The translations under genes were made by a program, and so were the position numbers. A stretch of 64,000 nucleotides of DNA, taken from assembly GCA_039545295.1 (NCBI GenBank), contig BCIK01000021.1:62001-126000 (forward strand). The letters run 5' to 3'. The notes under the pieces were generated by a model. That model searched no databases and was not told the origin of the DNA. It was given only the letters and a program-made list of their open reading frames with translations. This document shows positions 45,601 through 57,690 of this stretch, piece after piece. Every line of letters starts with the position of its first letter. The first letter of the stretch is position 1. The DNA comes from Udeniomyces pyricola (Eukaryota > Basidiomycota > Tremellomycetes > Cystofilobasidiales > Mrakiaceae).

Positions 45601-48600
45601 CTGGAGGAAGCGGTGATCTGGGTGGTCTGGCGGAGTACACTTGAGAAGGTCGTCGAGAAGCAGCGGATATTTGAGCACTCGCTGGACGGGCTTGATAAGC
45701 ATTGAAGGGAGATCCCAAGCCTTGGTGTGCGGCTGAACGAGCTTCCACGAATCTGTAAAGTAGGTGGCGTTGCGAGGGTCGGCGGCGAGCTGGGTGTAAC
45801 GCAACTGGGCTCCGGCTTGACGTGGGCAGTACGCGATGTAAGCTTGCTTCAGTCGCGGGAGCTATAAAGGAGGGTCGATCAGTAAATTGTCCACTTTACT
45901 CTGTCCTAGAGCAGATAGCAGCGTGACGGAACGATAACTTACGATGGCGAGGAAAGCTTCTCCAACCATGTCAGGACCAAGATGATGACCCGGCTGATCC
46001 GCCCTTTCGGCCATGCTTTCAAGCGTTGTTGCAAAGGCATCCGAGAGCGTTGCGAGCGTTTCCAGGTTCAAGAACACGGCTCGTACATCGCTCGCCGACA
46101 GCGGACCCGCGCCCATACTCGTTGGGAGGCCCATCATCGAAGCCGAGGAAGCCAACCCGAGATGCGAGGACGCAGGCGTCAGGATGACAGACGATGGCCG
46201 ACCGGGCGAAGTGAGGTTGCTCGTCGTCGAGGGCGAGGGGAAGTAAGAAGACGACTGGTGGCTGACAAAAGACTGAACCGAGGGAGATTTGGGGATAGCG
46301 GGAGAACCAGGATAGTCGGACAAGGGTGTCGTCGGTGGTATTCGACCATCCGAAGCGATGGGAGAACCAAGAGCATAACTTGAGTTGATGAGGCCGCCCA
46401 CAGTCGCGCCATCGCTGGTAGCGATTGATGACTTGCTCTTTCGATCGCCAGGAAGTCCCTCGCTCCCATTCCATGTGGAAATTTCGGTTGATTCCAACGT
46501 CCGAATGGATGACGTCCGTTGACTCGAGCCGTCGACGTCCGGATTGGTAGTGGCGAAGAGCGACGAGGTCGCAGCTCGAGGACGGAACCGCCAGAGATAG
46601 TGATCCCGGACCAGGGCGAGGTCCTTCGCGTACGAGCGTTCGGTCGAATGAATCTCGTGCAGGAGGTGAGCTCGCTTTGATTTAGTCGTTGTCAAATCGA
46701 GTCCGGAGGCGCGTTGGGAGTTCGGTACCGTAAGAGAAGGTGTCGAGGCGGCAACAGCGGCGCTCATGGATGGGGTTGGCTGGAGCACAGAATGGGATTT
46801 GGAGCGCGAGTGGGATCCGTTCGAAGGCGCAGGGGATGGGACTCGACTAGCTGATGTACCCGCAGACGAGATCGATCTGCTAGGACCCAAGGATGAAGTC
46901 GAAGTGGAAGGCCGTCGATCAGCGAGACCAGTCAAGCCAATGTTGGTCGCTGATAGATGCATCGCACTAGAGACGGTGCGAGGGGGGTCGTCGAGTGCCT
47001 GCTGCTGCTGCTGCTGTTGCTGTTGTTGTTGTCTTTGAAGGACAGAAAAACTCGGACACGACGGTGAGGATCGCGGCGTCAGGTGAGGGATAACAGGGTT
47101 CTCTGACGATGGGCTGAGCGCTTCAAGTTGGAGTTTCGCCAAATCCAAGTCAACCTCGTCCTCAGAAAGGTATGTCGATGTAACCTATAACGAACATGGT
47201 GAGGTTGCGTCAGTCATCCTCGATAGGTGAATGCGTGATAGGGTCAACGATGCTGATATACATACACGAGCCTCCCGCCTTTTGGCCTTGGTCTTGTCAC
47301 TTGCCCCGCTCCGGGCCGAACTGGCTCGGCTCGTAACACTCATTCGAGTTGTTCGATTCTCGGCATCGCCACTCCTATCCCGATCGCTCAATTCTCTCCG
47401 ACGTGGCCGGGGCAATTCCCTTTTCAGAGCATCCGAGTCCTCGTCCAACCACACGCTGTTTCTTGAGCTTTCGCTCAGATCTTTGGACGACCTGGAGAGA
47501 TGCCCGGCTGTAATCCAGTTGGCCGCGTCGATGCTGCCGGCAAGAGGGCTGGGACCCTCGTCCTCGCCGTTCTGATCATCGTCATTCTCATCATCGTCGC
47601 CTGGTCGAGAGGAAGCGCTCGAGAAAGTGGACATGGTGCGAATGCTGCCTGCTCGAGACTCCGATGATCGGCTGGGTGATGGAGACACACGCGGTCGAAG
47701 GGGATGTCGAGCGGGAAGTGTTGGCAGGGAAAGAGAAGGGAACGAGTGAGTTGATGTGGATGAAATTGGACTGGGCCCTGGACCGTTGGACGCCGAGGAC
47801 GCTGGAGGTGATGGAGGTGGTCGAGAGGGAGGCGTTGAGGTCGAGGCGGTAGCAGAAGACGAAGTTGCAGCTAGAGGGGAAGAGATGAGCTGATGGGGAT
47901 GAGCTTGAGAGATGTTTGTCAGGATGGTGAGCTCCTGTCGGTTTAGACGTGGAGACGAGTCCTCGCGTCCGGCCTGGACTCCTTCTTCAGTTCCGGAGTG
48001 ACCGAGCCAACTGCTGCTCTGCTGCGCCTCTTCGCTCGCACTTCCTCCACCATCAGCGTCGTGGCCCATCATTGACGTTCGATACGCCGAGAAATGGCTC
48101 GGACTCGGGAGAGGAGCGCCCATTAAGTTAATGGATTCCTCGCGATCAGTGATACCATCCTCGGAGTCCTCGGACTCTCCTCTGACATCGGCTCCAAATT
48201 CGAATCGCTCCTTCTCCTCGCCGCTCAGGACGAAACTTGAGGCTTTTTCACTCGAACCCGTCGAGAAACCAGTAATGGTGGCTTGGGACGAGCGCGAGAA
48301 CGAATCCCCAGACGCAGCAGATAAGGACGGGATCCGTATCGAAACCCACGAAGGCCTTCTGTCCGAGTCCTTCTCCTTGCCGGAAGGCGACTGGTCGAGC
48401 GGAGCACCCAACACGATCGAGTCGTTAAGGCCCTTCCATGATGAGGGTGTATTGGAGCGTTGTGGGTCTGAGCTGACGAGCGAGATGGCTGTCCTACGCT
48501 CTCGGAGGATGGGTGTGTGGAGCATACCGGATGAGTCGCGGCGATGGAACGGAGGATAGTTGTTGTGGCCAGAAGCGAACGTGGGTGGTTGGCTCGACGA

Positions 48601-49527
48601 AGGTTTGAGGGATGAACTGTAACCAAGAGGAGATGTAGGCGTCGTCGCCCCAGCGGATGCCGACTTGACGGCCGCCTGAGGTTGATAGATAGTGTATGGA
48701 CTGGAGGAGATGCTGCCGAACACTCCAGATCGTCGTTCTCGCCCATTGGGAAGAGACTGCCGGCTGTCCGCCGCGGAGGGCGCTCCCAGGGCCGTCGATC
48801 GAGGGGGATAGGTAACGGTCGAGAATCGTTTGGTCTGGTTCTGACTGAATGCGCGCGAGGTTGGTGATGATGAATGAGAAGAAGGAGACCGTTGAGGCGA
48901 ATGGTTCGAAACACTTGACTTGTAGTTGCTGGACATTGAAAGTGGGGGTGGCCGTTGTCTTGCACTGGAGTGACTGCTGCTGCTGCTGCTCGGTAAATTG
49001 GACGCGCTGAGATTGACACTTCCTCGGCTGCTGGTCGTGCCGCTGTTGGAGACGGAAGGCGACCGCCCAGCCTTGTAAGACTCAAGAGAACTCGAGAATT
49101 GCCTACTCATCCGCTGCTTCAACATCGGTGGCGCTGGATCTCGACCCACGCCGTTGGAGGACGAGGACGTTGGCATGGCTCCTTGTGATCGGGGATACTG
49201 AGGCTGCTCTGACCGCCGAAGGCCTTCACCAAGATTAGCCATAACCTGCCTCTTATCTCTTGATGTGTTTAAGCTCCTGGATCCTGGGGAGCCGAGCGAG
49301 AGACCAGTCGAGAGTTCCGGGGTGTCGCTCGAGTTGGAGATCGAACGGGCTCGATGGCGAGCCATCGACGGCTGGGACGGGGGATTGAGAGTGGACGTAG
49401 CGTCGAGGCGGGCAGAGGATGTATCTGTTGAAGAGGTAGACAGGACAAGAGCGTTGGTGTCCCTCACTCGGTCCCCGGTTGGTGAGTGAGGGTGCTGATT
49501 GGGATGGAGTCGAGGATCGAAGGACAT
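42658..49527 (-). CDS. DH-BAR-SH3 Rho guanine nucleotide exchange factor
   Basis: Predicted 1973 residues from eight exons: 47266-49527, 45943-47184, 45049-45861, 44464-44935, 43518-44366, 43151-43306, 42903-42973, 42658-42714. The first ~900 residues are Ser/Pro-rich and probably disordered, with a poly-Gln run near 47005-47035. The DH domain (about 925-1265) starts HLLHEIHSTERSYAKDLAL and contains AWDLPSMLIKPVQRVLKYPL, the family core helix. A helical BAR-like region follows (about 1310-1590; HEKLRQTEPVYAQLVQRFMD, LPPLLEGFTRILAAIRGAY). After a second disordered stretch an SH3 domain (about 1879-1955) is split over the last three exons: YLGQQFLNISRGDELGILYE, DDGLLIGRDARGHQGFV. Family knowledge: DH-BAR proteins such as Tuba/DNMBP and fission yeast Gef1 activate Cdc42. 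No PH domain is visible. The donor at 43151 could be 43154; both keep phase. Confidence 0.9.
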
Positions 49528-50579
49528 GCCCGAGGGGGTTGTCGACGCGTGCAAAGGGTTGTGGTAGTATCGATTATGCTGGCACGGACGGGAAGATCAC
49601 GACCGAACCGAGGGAATGTCGGGTGAAGATACGACGGCCCACAAGGGAGGGTGACCAAGGGATGTAAAGGGGGTGTACCAAGGGACGCGTAGAGGCCAAG
49701 GGGCTTGAATCAATGGGATGGTGCGGGGGTCGATAGGAGAAGAATGGGGCAGGGAGATGCAGTGGAGGAGATGCGATATGAGGGGAAGAGGGCAAAAAGG
49801 TTCGTCGCCCGACGACGCAAACAGGTTAAGAGTAGAGTTACAAAGGGCAGTTGAGTTGTAGAAGGATGCTGGTACTGGGATTAGAGGAAACGATGAGAGC
49901 CGTTGGAATAGAGGAAAGTGGACGAGGCCAAGATGGAACAGGAGAGGAGGCTGGCTAATGGTTGGACCAGGTTGGACTGGCCAGGGCGAGATCCGACGAG
50001 AGGCCTAAGGAGGCGTTCATCGATTCAGCTGCAAGAGTGAGACATTTCCATCGCGTCGCAGACGCTCGCTTGCGCGCTTGCGGACGCCTTTCAGTTTCAT
50101 ATAAATTATAAAAAAAAATATTGATGAATATGCTTTAACATCCCCGATCATATCATGTACTCTTTCTTCGTTCTATCCATTCACCCGTATATCAGGCAAG
50201 TGGCGTCTGAAACCCTCGCACTTGTGCGCCCACATGATCTCTGCATATATCATAGCCAGCTAGCAGAGAGATGATTAATCACCACGTAAAGAAAAGTGAG
50301 CTTGAACTTGCTCGAACCTCATTTCATCCATCAGTGCAAGCTATACATATATATATATACCTGATCTCGAGAACGACATTCAACAAACGCGTCTGGAATA
50401 AATTCATCGTGATGGCCCCCTTCACGATGTTCGTTGCAGAATCGATCAGGCCGTCTGACCATACCCTCCCCCGCTCCCTTCCAGTGCCTTGACAATCCCG
50501 CTGCATCATCGCAACACATCAAACAAACCCATCGAAAAAAAAAGAAAAGCAAAAAAGCATACCAACGAGAGAACCCCTC
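49528..50579. other. Intergenic, Rho-GEF promoter and CCC1 3' side
   Basis: 1052 bp between two minus-strand genes. It includes an A-rich stretch at 50098-50124, a (TA)n segment at 50345-50360 and an A tract at 50535-50553 near the CCC1 stop. No coding region is supported. Confidence 0.55.
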
Positions 50580-52700
50580 TCAGGTCAGCTTTCTGCCCCT
50601 GAGGTTCACATCAAGGTCGGCTTTCATATCTAACGATCTCCTGCAAAGATGAATCACTTGTAGAAGAGATGATAGCATGTCATGGACGTACAAAGCTGCC
50701 CCTGCCGCGGCTGATCCTACAAAGGCCGTACTGATCGCTCCCCAAGCGTAACCTGTCCAACCGCCGGGCGCACCCGTGAAATGCGTCTTGACGACGCCAA
50801 AAATCAGAAGCACGATCTGCCGGATCATAGTCATCAAGGAAGAAGAACCAGAAGGACACGGGCTAAATTCAAAGTCTCGCTTGAGGAGATTGGGTTGGGG
50901 ATTTTGATGGGCTTACGACAGTGATGATGGCCGAGATCCATAGTCCTGTGATGGCATTGTTGACGGCAAAGTAAGGGATCAAAGGGAGTAGACCTACCTC
51001 ACAATGACGCCAATGATTAGAAGACGGATGGTTTGTCAGCTCAACAGGAATGAGGTGATGTTTTCGTCTGGATGTCTCTACGATGTGGTTGAAAAATAAA
51101 GGGTAATGAGGGGTATTGTTGGTACGTACCTCCACAGAAATATGAGCCTCCGATGGTGAGAGCCGAGATGATGAGTCGCTTGAAAGGTGTTTCCTCGAGT
51201 CCTTCTCCAAACTGTCAACGCGAAAGAGGGTGATCAGTCGCATTGACGGGGTGTTTGATAGGATCCTGAGAATCCGGGACTGACCTTGATCAAAAACGCT
51301 GTCATACCAACATCATCTCCCTGAGACGAGCGTTGTCTTCCAAAGTACTTCCTTCCTCCAGTTGCATGAGTCTCAGAAGGAGTAGACGCCACTCCCTCCT
51401 CATCGAGTCCATCCTTCCCACCGACTCCCAGTCCGATCTTCTCCTTCTTCACCCATCCGCTCACCGCATCGCTTCGATACCCTTCTTTCCTCAACAAGTC
51501 TGCAGCGACGCGTTGACTGACAGCTCGTTCGACCCCAAGCGGTTCGAGGATCTCGTTGACTTCCCGCTCCATCTCCCCCGAACAGCTCCGGGCGACCCGC
51601 GCTTTGGTCTCGGCGAGGTGATGGAAGTAGTAGTCTCGTTCGGCTTTGGCGGATACTAAAGAGATTTAGGAACCGAGGGGAAACACGGATGATACCAAGT
51701 CGAAAATGGAAGACACAGTTGTAGTCAGAGACACAGGTGGGACGAATCGTCGTAGGGCTTTTGAGTCAAAAATAAGCACAGAGTTGAATTATGAAGATCT
51801 ACGTACGATAACCTCCTACGCCCATCGAGATGGCACCGGCGATTAATTCTGCCAATCCACCAATGACTAAATCCATTTTCATCAGACGACATACAAAAAG
51901 ATCAATCCACAAGCCAGAAATAAGATGCGATCAGGAAGGAGAAAAGTCAGCATGATATCGTGTGGAGCACGGGTCAGTTTTTTTTTTCGTTGAGGATTAA
52001 TATGGAGATCGACGGACCGACGAGTCGAGAGTTGCCCAAACCAGAGAGGCCCGCGGTCAAGGCAAACGGAACCGTAAGCCCTAAATATATATATAAATTT
52101 ACCCGAAACGCGAGAGCTGGGTTATTGGATGCAAATGTGATTGATTTCGATGCCAAAGTAGGAAGAAATGAGGGGGGAAAAAAGAAGAGGAGTGTTCAGT
52201 TAATCACCATCAGAGAGCCCAATGACGATATCTCGAACGACGTCGGGATCCTGAGAATTCATGAGGATCAAAAAGATAGGAAAACATGCATTAATGGTCC
52301 CGATGAGTAGAAGACCTCATCAGCCCAGCTTCTTTGCGATCGAGGAGATTCTGTAGTAACATACGATCAACGTTCTTTCATCGTCGCCCTTGAGATCCCT
52401 ACAACAGATCAACGGTTGGAGTTCTGGATCGGCTGGTTGGACTGCTTGCGACCGCTGTTGTTGTTGATGTCGATCTTTGATCGACCTTGACCTGGTCTCT
52501 CCCATCCGACCATGTTCTCCGACGGCACATTTTTCTTCGAGCGTTGTGGATGGGGACGGCTGGATCGAAGAAGGAGATATGGGATCGACGAGATCGGAAG
52601 CGATCGGAGATGGATCCAGAGACCAGAGAGGGACGCTGAAGCCGGCGCGTGATGGTTGACTTCGCAGGTTGGTTGAACGATGAATGGGGAGAGCGGCCAT
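50580..52700 (-). CDS. CCC1: Ccc1/VIT-family vacuolar iron/manganese transporter
   Basis: Predicted 405 residues from nine exons: 52365-52700, 52208-52250, 52018-52080, 51807-51866, 51285-51655, 51130-51211, 50917-50993, 50692-50816, 50580-50640; phases close throughout. After a ~110-residue soluble N-terminus come DIVIGLSDGLTVPFALTAGL (first membrane helix with its conserved Asp), IGGLAELIAGAISMGVGGY, and the cytosolic metal-binding helices with Glu-rich EMEREVNEILEPLGVE. These are followed by GGSYFCGGLIPLIPYF and two more membrane segments ending in RSLDMKADLDVN. Family knowledge: moves Fe(II) and Mn(II) from the cytosol into the vacuole and protects against iron overload. Five membrane segments and the overall length agree with the family. 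An N-terminal CCRDLKGDDE motif precedes the first membrane helix. Regulation cannot be read from the sequence. Confidence 0.94.
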
Positions 52701-53220
52701 AGTTCGATCTTGATGGGATAGTAAGACTGGAGTGTAGATAGTGATAGTCAAGGTTGAACTAGAGAGGAAGAGCGATGATATGAGCTAGGTATGGATATGA
52801 AGGAGAAGAAAAAGGGCATATAGGGATGAATTTGATGAATTCCCTTTCGATCGCCCTTCGGCAGCTGGCTTGCGGTCAATCAGTTTGATGAAGGACTTGA
52901 TCTGTGAGGCTTCTCAGATCTGCTCTCGATATAACTCGTCGTCATCCCATATCCAGGCCTCTTTGTCTTGAGCCAGAACAAGCGAAATCAAAATCAGCTG
53001 ACGAAATGATCCTCGCGATCAAGATCAGATCAACGTGCGTGAAATGACCAACACACCATGTCTCTGCATCGCCACGTCTTGGGTTGATACATGAATAGCA
53101 TGACTTCATCACATCGGTCTATGTAACACACATACAATGATATTCTGCCATCGATACGATCCATCGTGATCTTTCATCTCCACTCCTGTAGTTCCCACTC
53201 CTCAAATCGTCTTCGATCGA
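52701..53220. other. Intergenic, CCC1 promoter and esterase 3' side
   Basis: 520 bp with no gene seen. Repeated GATCAGAT/GATCAAG words occur at 52995-53040. I see no convincing TATA box for CCC1. Confidence 0.5.
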
Positions 53221-55141
53221 CTAGATCCCCGGGACCTCGCAGATCATCACGTCTTTGGTCATGACACCTGTCACGACGAGCGTATTTCGGCCCCAAGGAG
53301 CACATGTCGTCGCGATCGAGCTCGAGGGCGATTGCGAGGCAAACACAGGCTCATATGTGTATCTGTACATTGACCAATGCCAAAGCCAGACAAACGATAT
53401 ATTCAGGGAGTGAGGAAGGGGATGGATGAGGATGAAGCGAAAAGAGGCGATCAACACATCCAATCAGAATTTGACCGCGTTAGAGTAAACATTCGAGGGC
53501 AATGACATGGAACCGAAAATCATAACGCACCCTTGTCCCGTCGTGCTGTTCCTGACGGCCCAAGCTTCGAATGGAGCAACAAGGCCTTCAGCGAACCCGG
53601 CTGGGGTCATGGTCTTGATAAAAGACAGGGGAAAAGGAATCGTTGCCACGAGGAGGGTTCCCGTCAAGGGATTCACGTGCATGTTGTCGATGATGCGAGG
53701 GAGCTAAACGGAGCGGAGCAGAAACATAGTTGTCAGTTTCTTTTCGGTTCACGTGAATTGAGGTGAGAATAGACTTGAAAGGTGAAAGAAGGAGATGTAC
53801 GTTGAGGTGTCCAACTTGTCGAAGCGTATGGTCTTGGTTCGTGTCGAAGATGGTGACTCCACCACCCATCGAGCTTCCTACATAGAGAATACCATCAGGA
53901 CCCTGAGCAAAACGAAGGTAACGATTGTCAAACAGGTCATCATAGGCAGCTGTCAAAGGTCAAGTACCAGAGCGGCCGATGCTACGCTTGACGAAGCCTA
54001 CCTTGGCAATACCTATAGATGGAAAGAACTAGCGGGTCAGGATCTCTTATAATCTCATGCTGATCAGACTCTTGGTATGCAAGAAGCGATCTAGGGTTAC
54101 TTACCGTTGGGATACTTGAGGTTATTGGCCGCGATCTTGCAATCAACTTCTGGCCCTGCGAAGTCACAGTAAACAACCTCTGAGGATTCGCTGTAAAGCA
54201 TCTCAAACTTTCTTGACTATCCACAGTCGAGCCATGGCGAAGGGATTGAGCCATTCAAGGATAGATCAGACGGCAGTATCAGAGGGACCAATGACAAGAC
54301 AGCCACGCCTCGCCATCACGCTCACTTACCCAATGTGTCTTCCTCGCATGGTCGTTGCTGACGTAGAACGAAGAAGGCGAGAGGGCGACCAAGTTGTTCG
54401 GAGTCCTCACCAACTCGTGCTCGATGGTGCGTACCCATGATGCCTCTCTGCTCCCTACGTCCGTTTGGAAGACTTCAATGACGGACCTAGCTCCTCGAAT
54501 TTCGGCATCGCGTTGCGGGCGATGACTGTTGATGAAGATGGTGAGCAGGTCTGACTCTGGTCGCTCAATGACGTCGATGGCGTGGACAAAGATACCAGGA
54601 AAGTCCGGTGGGGTGTCTGTCAGTTGAAGCTTGAAGTGAGATCGGTCGTCGAGATTGAGGAGAGTGAGGTGGTCGAGTGGGAGGGACGCAAGGGCCGAAG
54701 AGTTATAGTGTCCCATGGCGGGGGTCCAAGCCAATCGGGATGCAATGGATGAACATGGGCTAGCAGCACAAGATGACGAGGATGTCCATGCGTAATGATA
54801 CAAGCGATAGGAGGGAAACAGTAATAGAATATGGTGCAAAGCAAGAGAAGGCCGAACCATAACGTCAGTCACAGGAACTCGTCACGGACGATCTGATAAC
54901 GAGGTTTCTACGGCAGCGAGGACGCAAAAGACAAGAGAGGTGTTCCTGACAGATAGGCTAGTCCATGCCGTTGAGAGATCCAAGCATCCTCACATGCCTC
55001 GAGATGTGGGACGACTTGACACTTGTCGGCGTTGATGTTGATGGGCTCGCGGCGGAGGCCGAGAATCTCAATTTTGGGGAAGACGAAGGTCGTGAGGAAG
55101 ACGATGAGGGGAAGAGCCCAGGTGAGGACGGCGGGAGCCAT
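53221..55141 (-). CDS. Paraoxonase-like (arylesterase/lactonase) six-bladed propeller protein
   Basis: Predicted 394 residues from seven exons: 54951-55141, 54330-54759, 54105-54216, 54002-54012, 53801-53902, 53507-53703, 53221-53362. The start MAPAVLTWALPLIVFLTTF is a hydrophobic signal or anchor segment, as in PON proteins. The expected calcium-site and active-site regions are present: CEDAWIS (Glu-Asp pair), VHAIDVIE (His of the dyad region), HELVRT...NNLVALSPSSFYVSNDH, YPNGIAKGPDGILYVGSSMG and IIDNMHVNPLTG (Asp-Asn pair). Family knowledge: PONs are calcium-dependent lactonases/arylesterases, secreted or membrane-anchored; a physiological substrate for fungal members is not known to me. 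Exon 4 is only 11 nt (GI-AK junction). The donor of exon 6 (53507) was chosen because only that phase fits the C-terminal VTGVMTKDVMICEV strand. Divergent from the SWIB gene. Confidence 0.88.
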
Positions 55142-55641
55142 GACGGGACTATGGGTTGATCAACTGTCGAGCCGTGATGGATGGTTGGTATAGTGTGATG
55201 GTGGATGGAGGAGGCGGTGAATTACTGAGACTGTTGTTGAGATATAGAAGGGATGGATCAAGACGGAGAGTACAGTGATATGATGTATATATATTATAAG
55301 CGAGCGAGATCGTACGAGTTGCTAAAACCCAAGACTGCGGTTATATAAAGTAGCCGTGTATTTACTGTATTTGAGTATGATGGATCGTACAACGTACATC
55401 AGTGCTTTACATGTCACATGAATACAAATACCCACACACGCGCGTGGCATGGATGGAAGCTGACTGCGTGACGTGCAAGAAGCTAGAAGCTAGAAGCTAC
55501 AAGCTACGTCAAGTACGGCCGAGAGATTAATGATGATGTCCAAGTCGATCGATGAAAGCTCTCCCACCCACTGATCGACTTGCCTTCCCCTTGGTTGTAT
55601 ATAGCTACATCGTCTTGCCCAACCTCATCCTCATCCTCATC
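55142..55641. promoter_or_regulatory. Divergent promoter, paraoxonase-like / SWIB gene
   Basis: 500 bp between two ATGs. TATA-like words occur on the esterase side (ATATATATTATAAG, about 55288-55302, and TTATATAAAG near 55342). On the SWIB side GTATATAG lies about 40 bp before the ATG. AGAAGCTAGAAGCTACAAGC near 55480 is a short tandem repeat of (AGAAGCT)n type. Confidence 0.55.
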
Positions 55642-57690
55642 ATGGCTGTCCGTCTCACCTTCCTCACAGGCTTCGGCCCTCTTCCATCCATCCGTCTATC
55701 CAACCGTCCATCGTCACAGCCTCACTGACCCAATCTTTCTCTCTCTCTCCCCTCACACCCCCCCCCCTTACCCCCCAGATCCCTCCAGACTACCTCCGTC
55801 CGACCATTGCTGCCCTGCTCAACAAGGCCGACCTCTCAACAGTGTCCGTGCACGGTCTCCCCCCCCCCCCTTCCCTGCGCCCCATCTGACCCCAGACCAC
55901 TCACACTTCCCCTCCAACGTTGTCTTCCTCATCAATCTCGCCATCTGACCGTGATAGGACGACGCGACAGATTCGAAAGCAGTTGATCGAACAGACCCCG
56001 TCGCTGGAAGCATACATTATAGAGAACAAATCCGCGCTCGATGAGATCGTACGTCTTACGAACATTGAACAAGAAAATCGCTTCTTCTTTCCATACCAGA
56101 TAATAACGTGTCGGACCGGCTGATCGTGGATTGGCTTAAGCGCTTATTTATCGAGAATGTACGACTGGTTCCCGACTGATTTCTTTCTTTAATCCCCCTC
56201 TCTCTTCCCCCCCCCCCAATCATCCCCCTTTGGCCCTCTTTGACCCTCTCTCTACAACCAGACCAAAGAGCTCTTTCACAGCTTCAACGATGCCACCAGT
56301 GATACCGCTCAATCTCCTCCACCCAAGAAAGCCAAAAACAAAAACTCCTCATCCTCGTCCGCAGAGGCTAGTGCAAGTGGCTCTTCGAAACCCAAGAAAC
56401 CGAAACGAGAGCAGACGGACGAGGAGCTCGCCCGGGCCTTGGAGAAGGAGGATGAAAGGCCGAGTCGTAGCTCGGTCGTAGTAAAGAAGAAAAGGAGCAA
56501 TGCTGGTGGAAGTAAAGGGGGAAAGAAGGCAAAGGTGAGTCAGGAAGTCGATCTGGCGTGTCGCCATCGGGATGGAGTGTTATGTCTATCGAGTAGGCTG
56601 GATACTGGAAGGTATAAGTAGGACTTCATCACATTGAAGGGATGAGGGTTATTGAAAAAAAAAAAAAAAAAAAAAACGCCAATACACAATTGCGACCTCT
56701 ACAAGCCTATTTGCTAATCTGGGTTCCCTATCCTCTTGCCTGATATTTGCCTTGATGTTCAAATCTTATCTTCCCAACCGTTCTCAACCCCTTACCGCAA
56801 TCTGTACATCAGAGTGCGGCCCTTCTCGATAGCGATGGCGAGCCCATGTCGGGCGACGAGAATCTCTCTGGCGACGACGACGAAGGCGACTCCAAGAAGC
56901 GGAAACGAGGCGGTGGGGGAGGAGGTGCATTTAACGCGGAGAACGACCTCTCGCCAGATTTAGCGGCTCTGTTGGGAACTGCAAGGGTAAGTACATATTC
57001 TCGAGTGAGAAAATGGACGTAAGAGGGAAAAGGCATGGGGAATTGAAATGTGAAAGAGTAACTGTCTAAAGGTGACGCTTTGACGAGAGTTTCTGACACT
57101 CATCATTTCCGTCTCTCTCACTCCATTCCTCCTTTGTGACCTAAAACTTCTGCTCTCTCTCGCCCATCCAGCTCTCCCGTCCTCAAGTCGTCAAACAGAT
57201 CTGGGCATACGTCAAGGAGCGAGACCTGCAAGATCATTCAGATCGACGCTATATCCAATGCGACGACAAGCTCCGAGCCGTCTTTCAGTGTGATCGGGTC
57301 CATATGTTTTCTATGAACAAGTTGAGTTTGTTGTCTCATCCGGTGGTCAGAAAGTGTGTTAGATGAACGTAAAAGGATGAGAAAGCATTGTTGCTGACCT
57401 TCCTTTGCTCTATCAATCCACTTTGTACGGCCCCATCTGCTCTGCTCCTGTCAACCTTCCCAGAATTCTCACAAAGTACGTTCAAAACGTTCTCCCCATG
57501 TTTTTCCACGATTCAAAGAGACTCTCCACACAGTCAAATCTCCCTGCCGTCTTCTGACCAAACCAAAACTGACATAGAAACCCCTCCTCTTCTTGTCGAC
57601 ACTTCTTTTTGTTCCTGGTTACATCCTCTTCTTCGCTAACGCTTTGCCTTCCCCAAAAGACACATCTTCCCCATCCCCAAACCCGAATGA
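55642..57690 (+). CDS. DEK_C plus SWIB/MDM2-domain chromatin protein
   Basis: Predicted 266 residues from eight exons: 55642-55647, 55779-55843, 55958-56048, 56262-56534, 56813-56986, 57172-57320, 57464-57475, 57660-57690. The N-terminal DEK_C domain reads IPPDYLRPTIAALLNKADLS then TVTTRQIRKQLIEQ. A Lys- and Asp/Glu-rich linker with PKKAKNKN and KKRKRGGGG nuclear-localisation-like clusters follows. The SWIB domain reads LSRPQVVKQIWAYVKERDLQ, CDDKLRAVF, RVHMFSMNKILTKHIFPI and ends PKPE. Family knowledge: fungal DEK_C-SWIB proteins resemble yeast Uaf30 and act on chromatin or rDNA transcription. Oddities: the first coding exon has only two codons (Met-Ala), exon 7 has 12 nt, and the last exon only 31 nt; they were placed because together they rebuild the SWIB C-terminal helix in phase. 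Confidence 0.87.

Noticed and set aside
56105..56160. Possible extra SWIB-gene exon (frame V-S-D-R-L-I-V-D-W-L-K)
   Set aside because: No AG acceptor gives the right phase after the exon ending at 56048, and skipping it keeps the frame closed.
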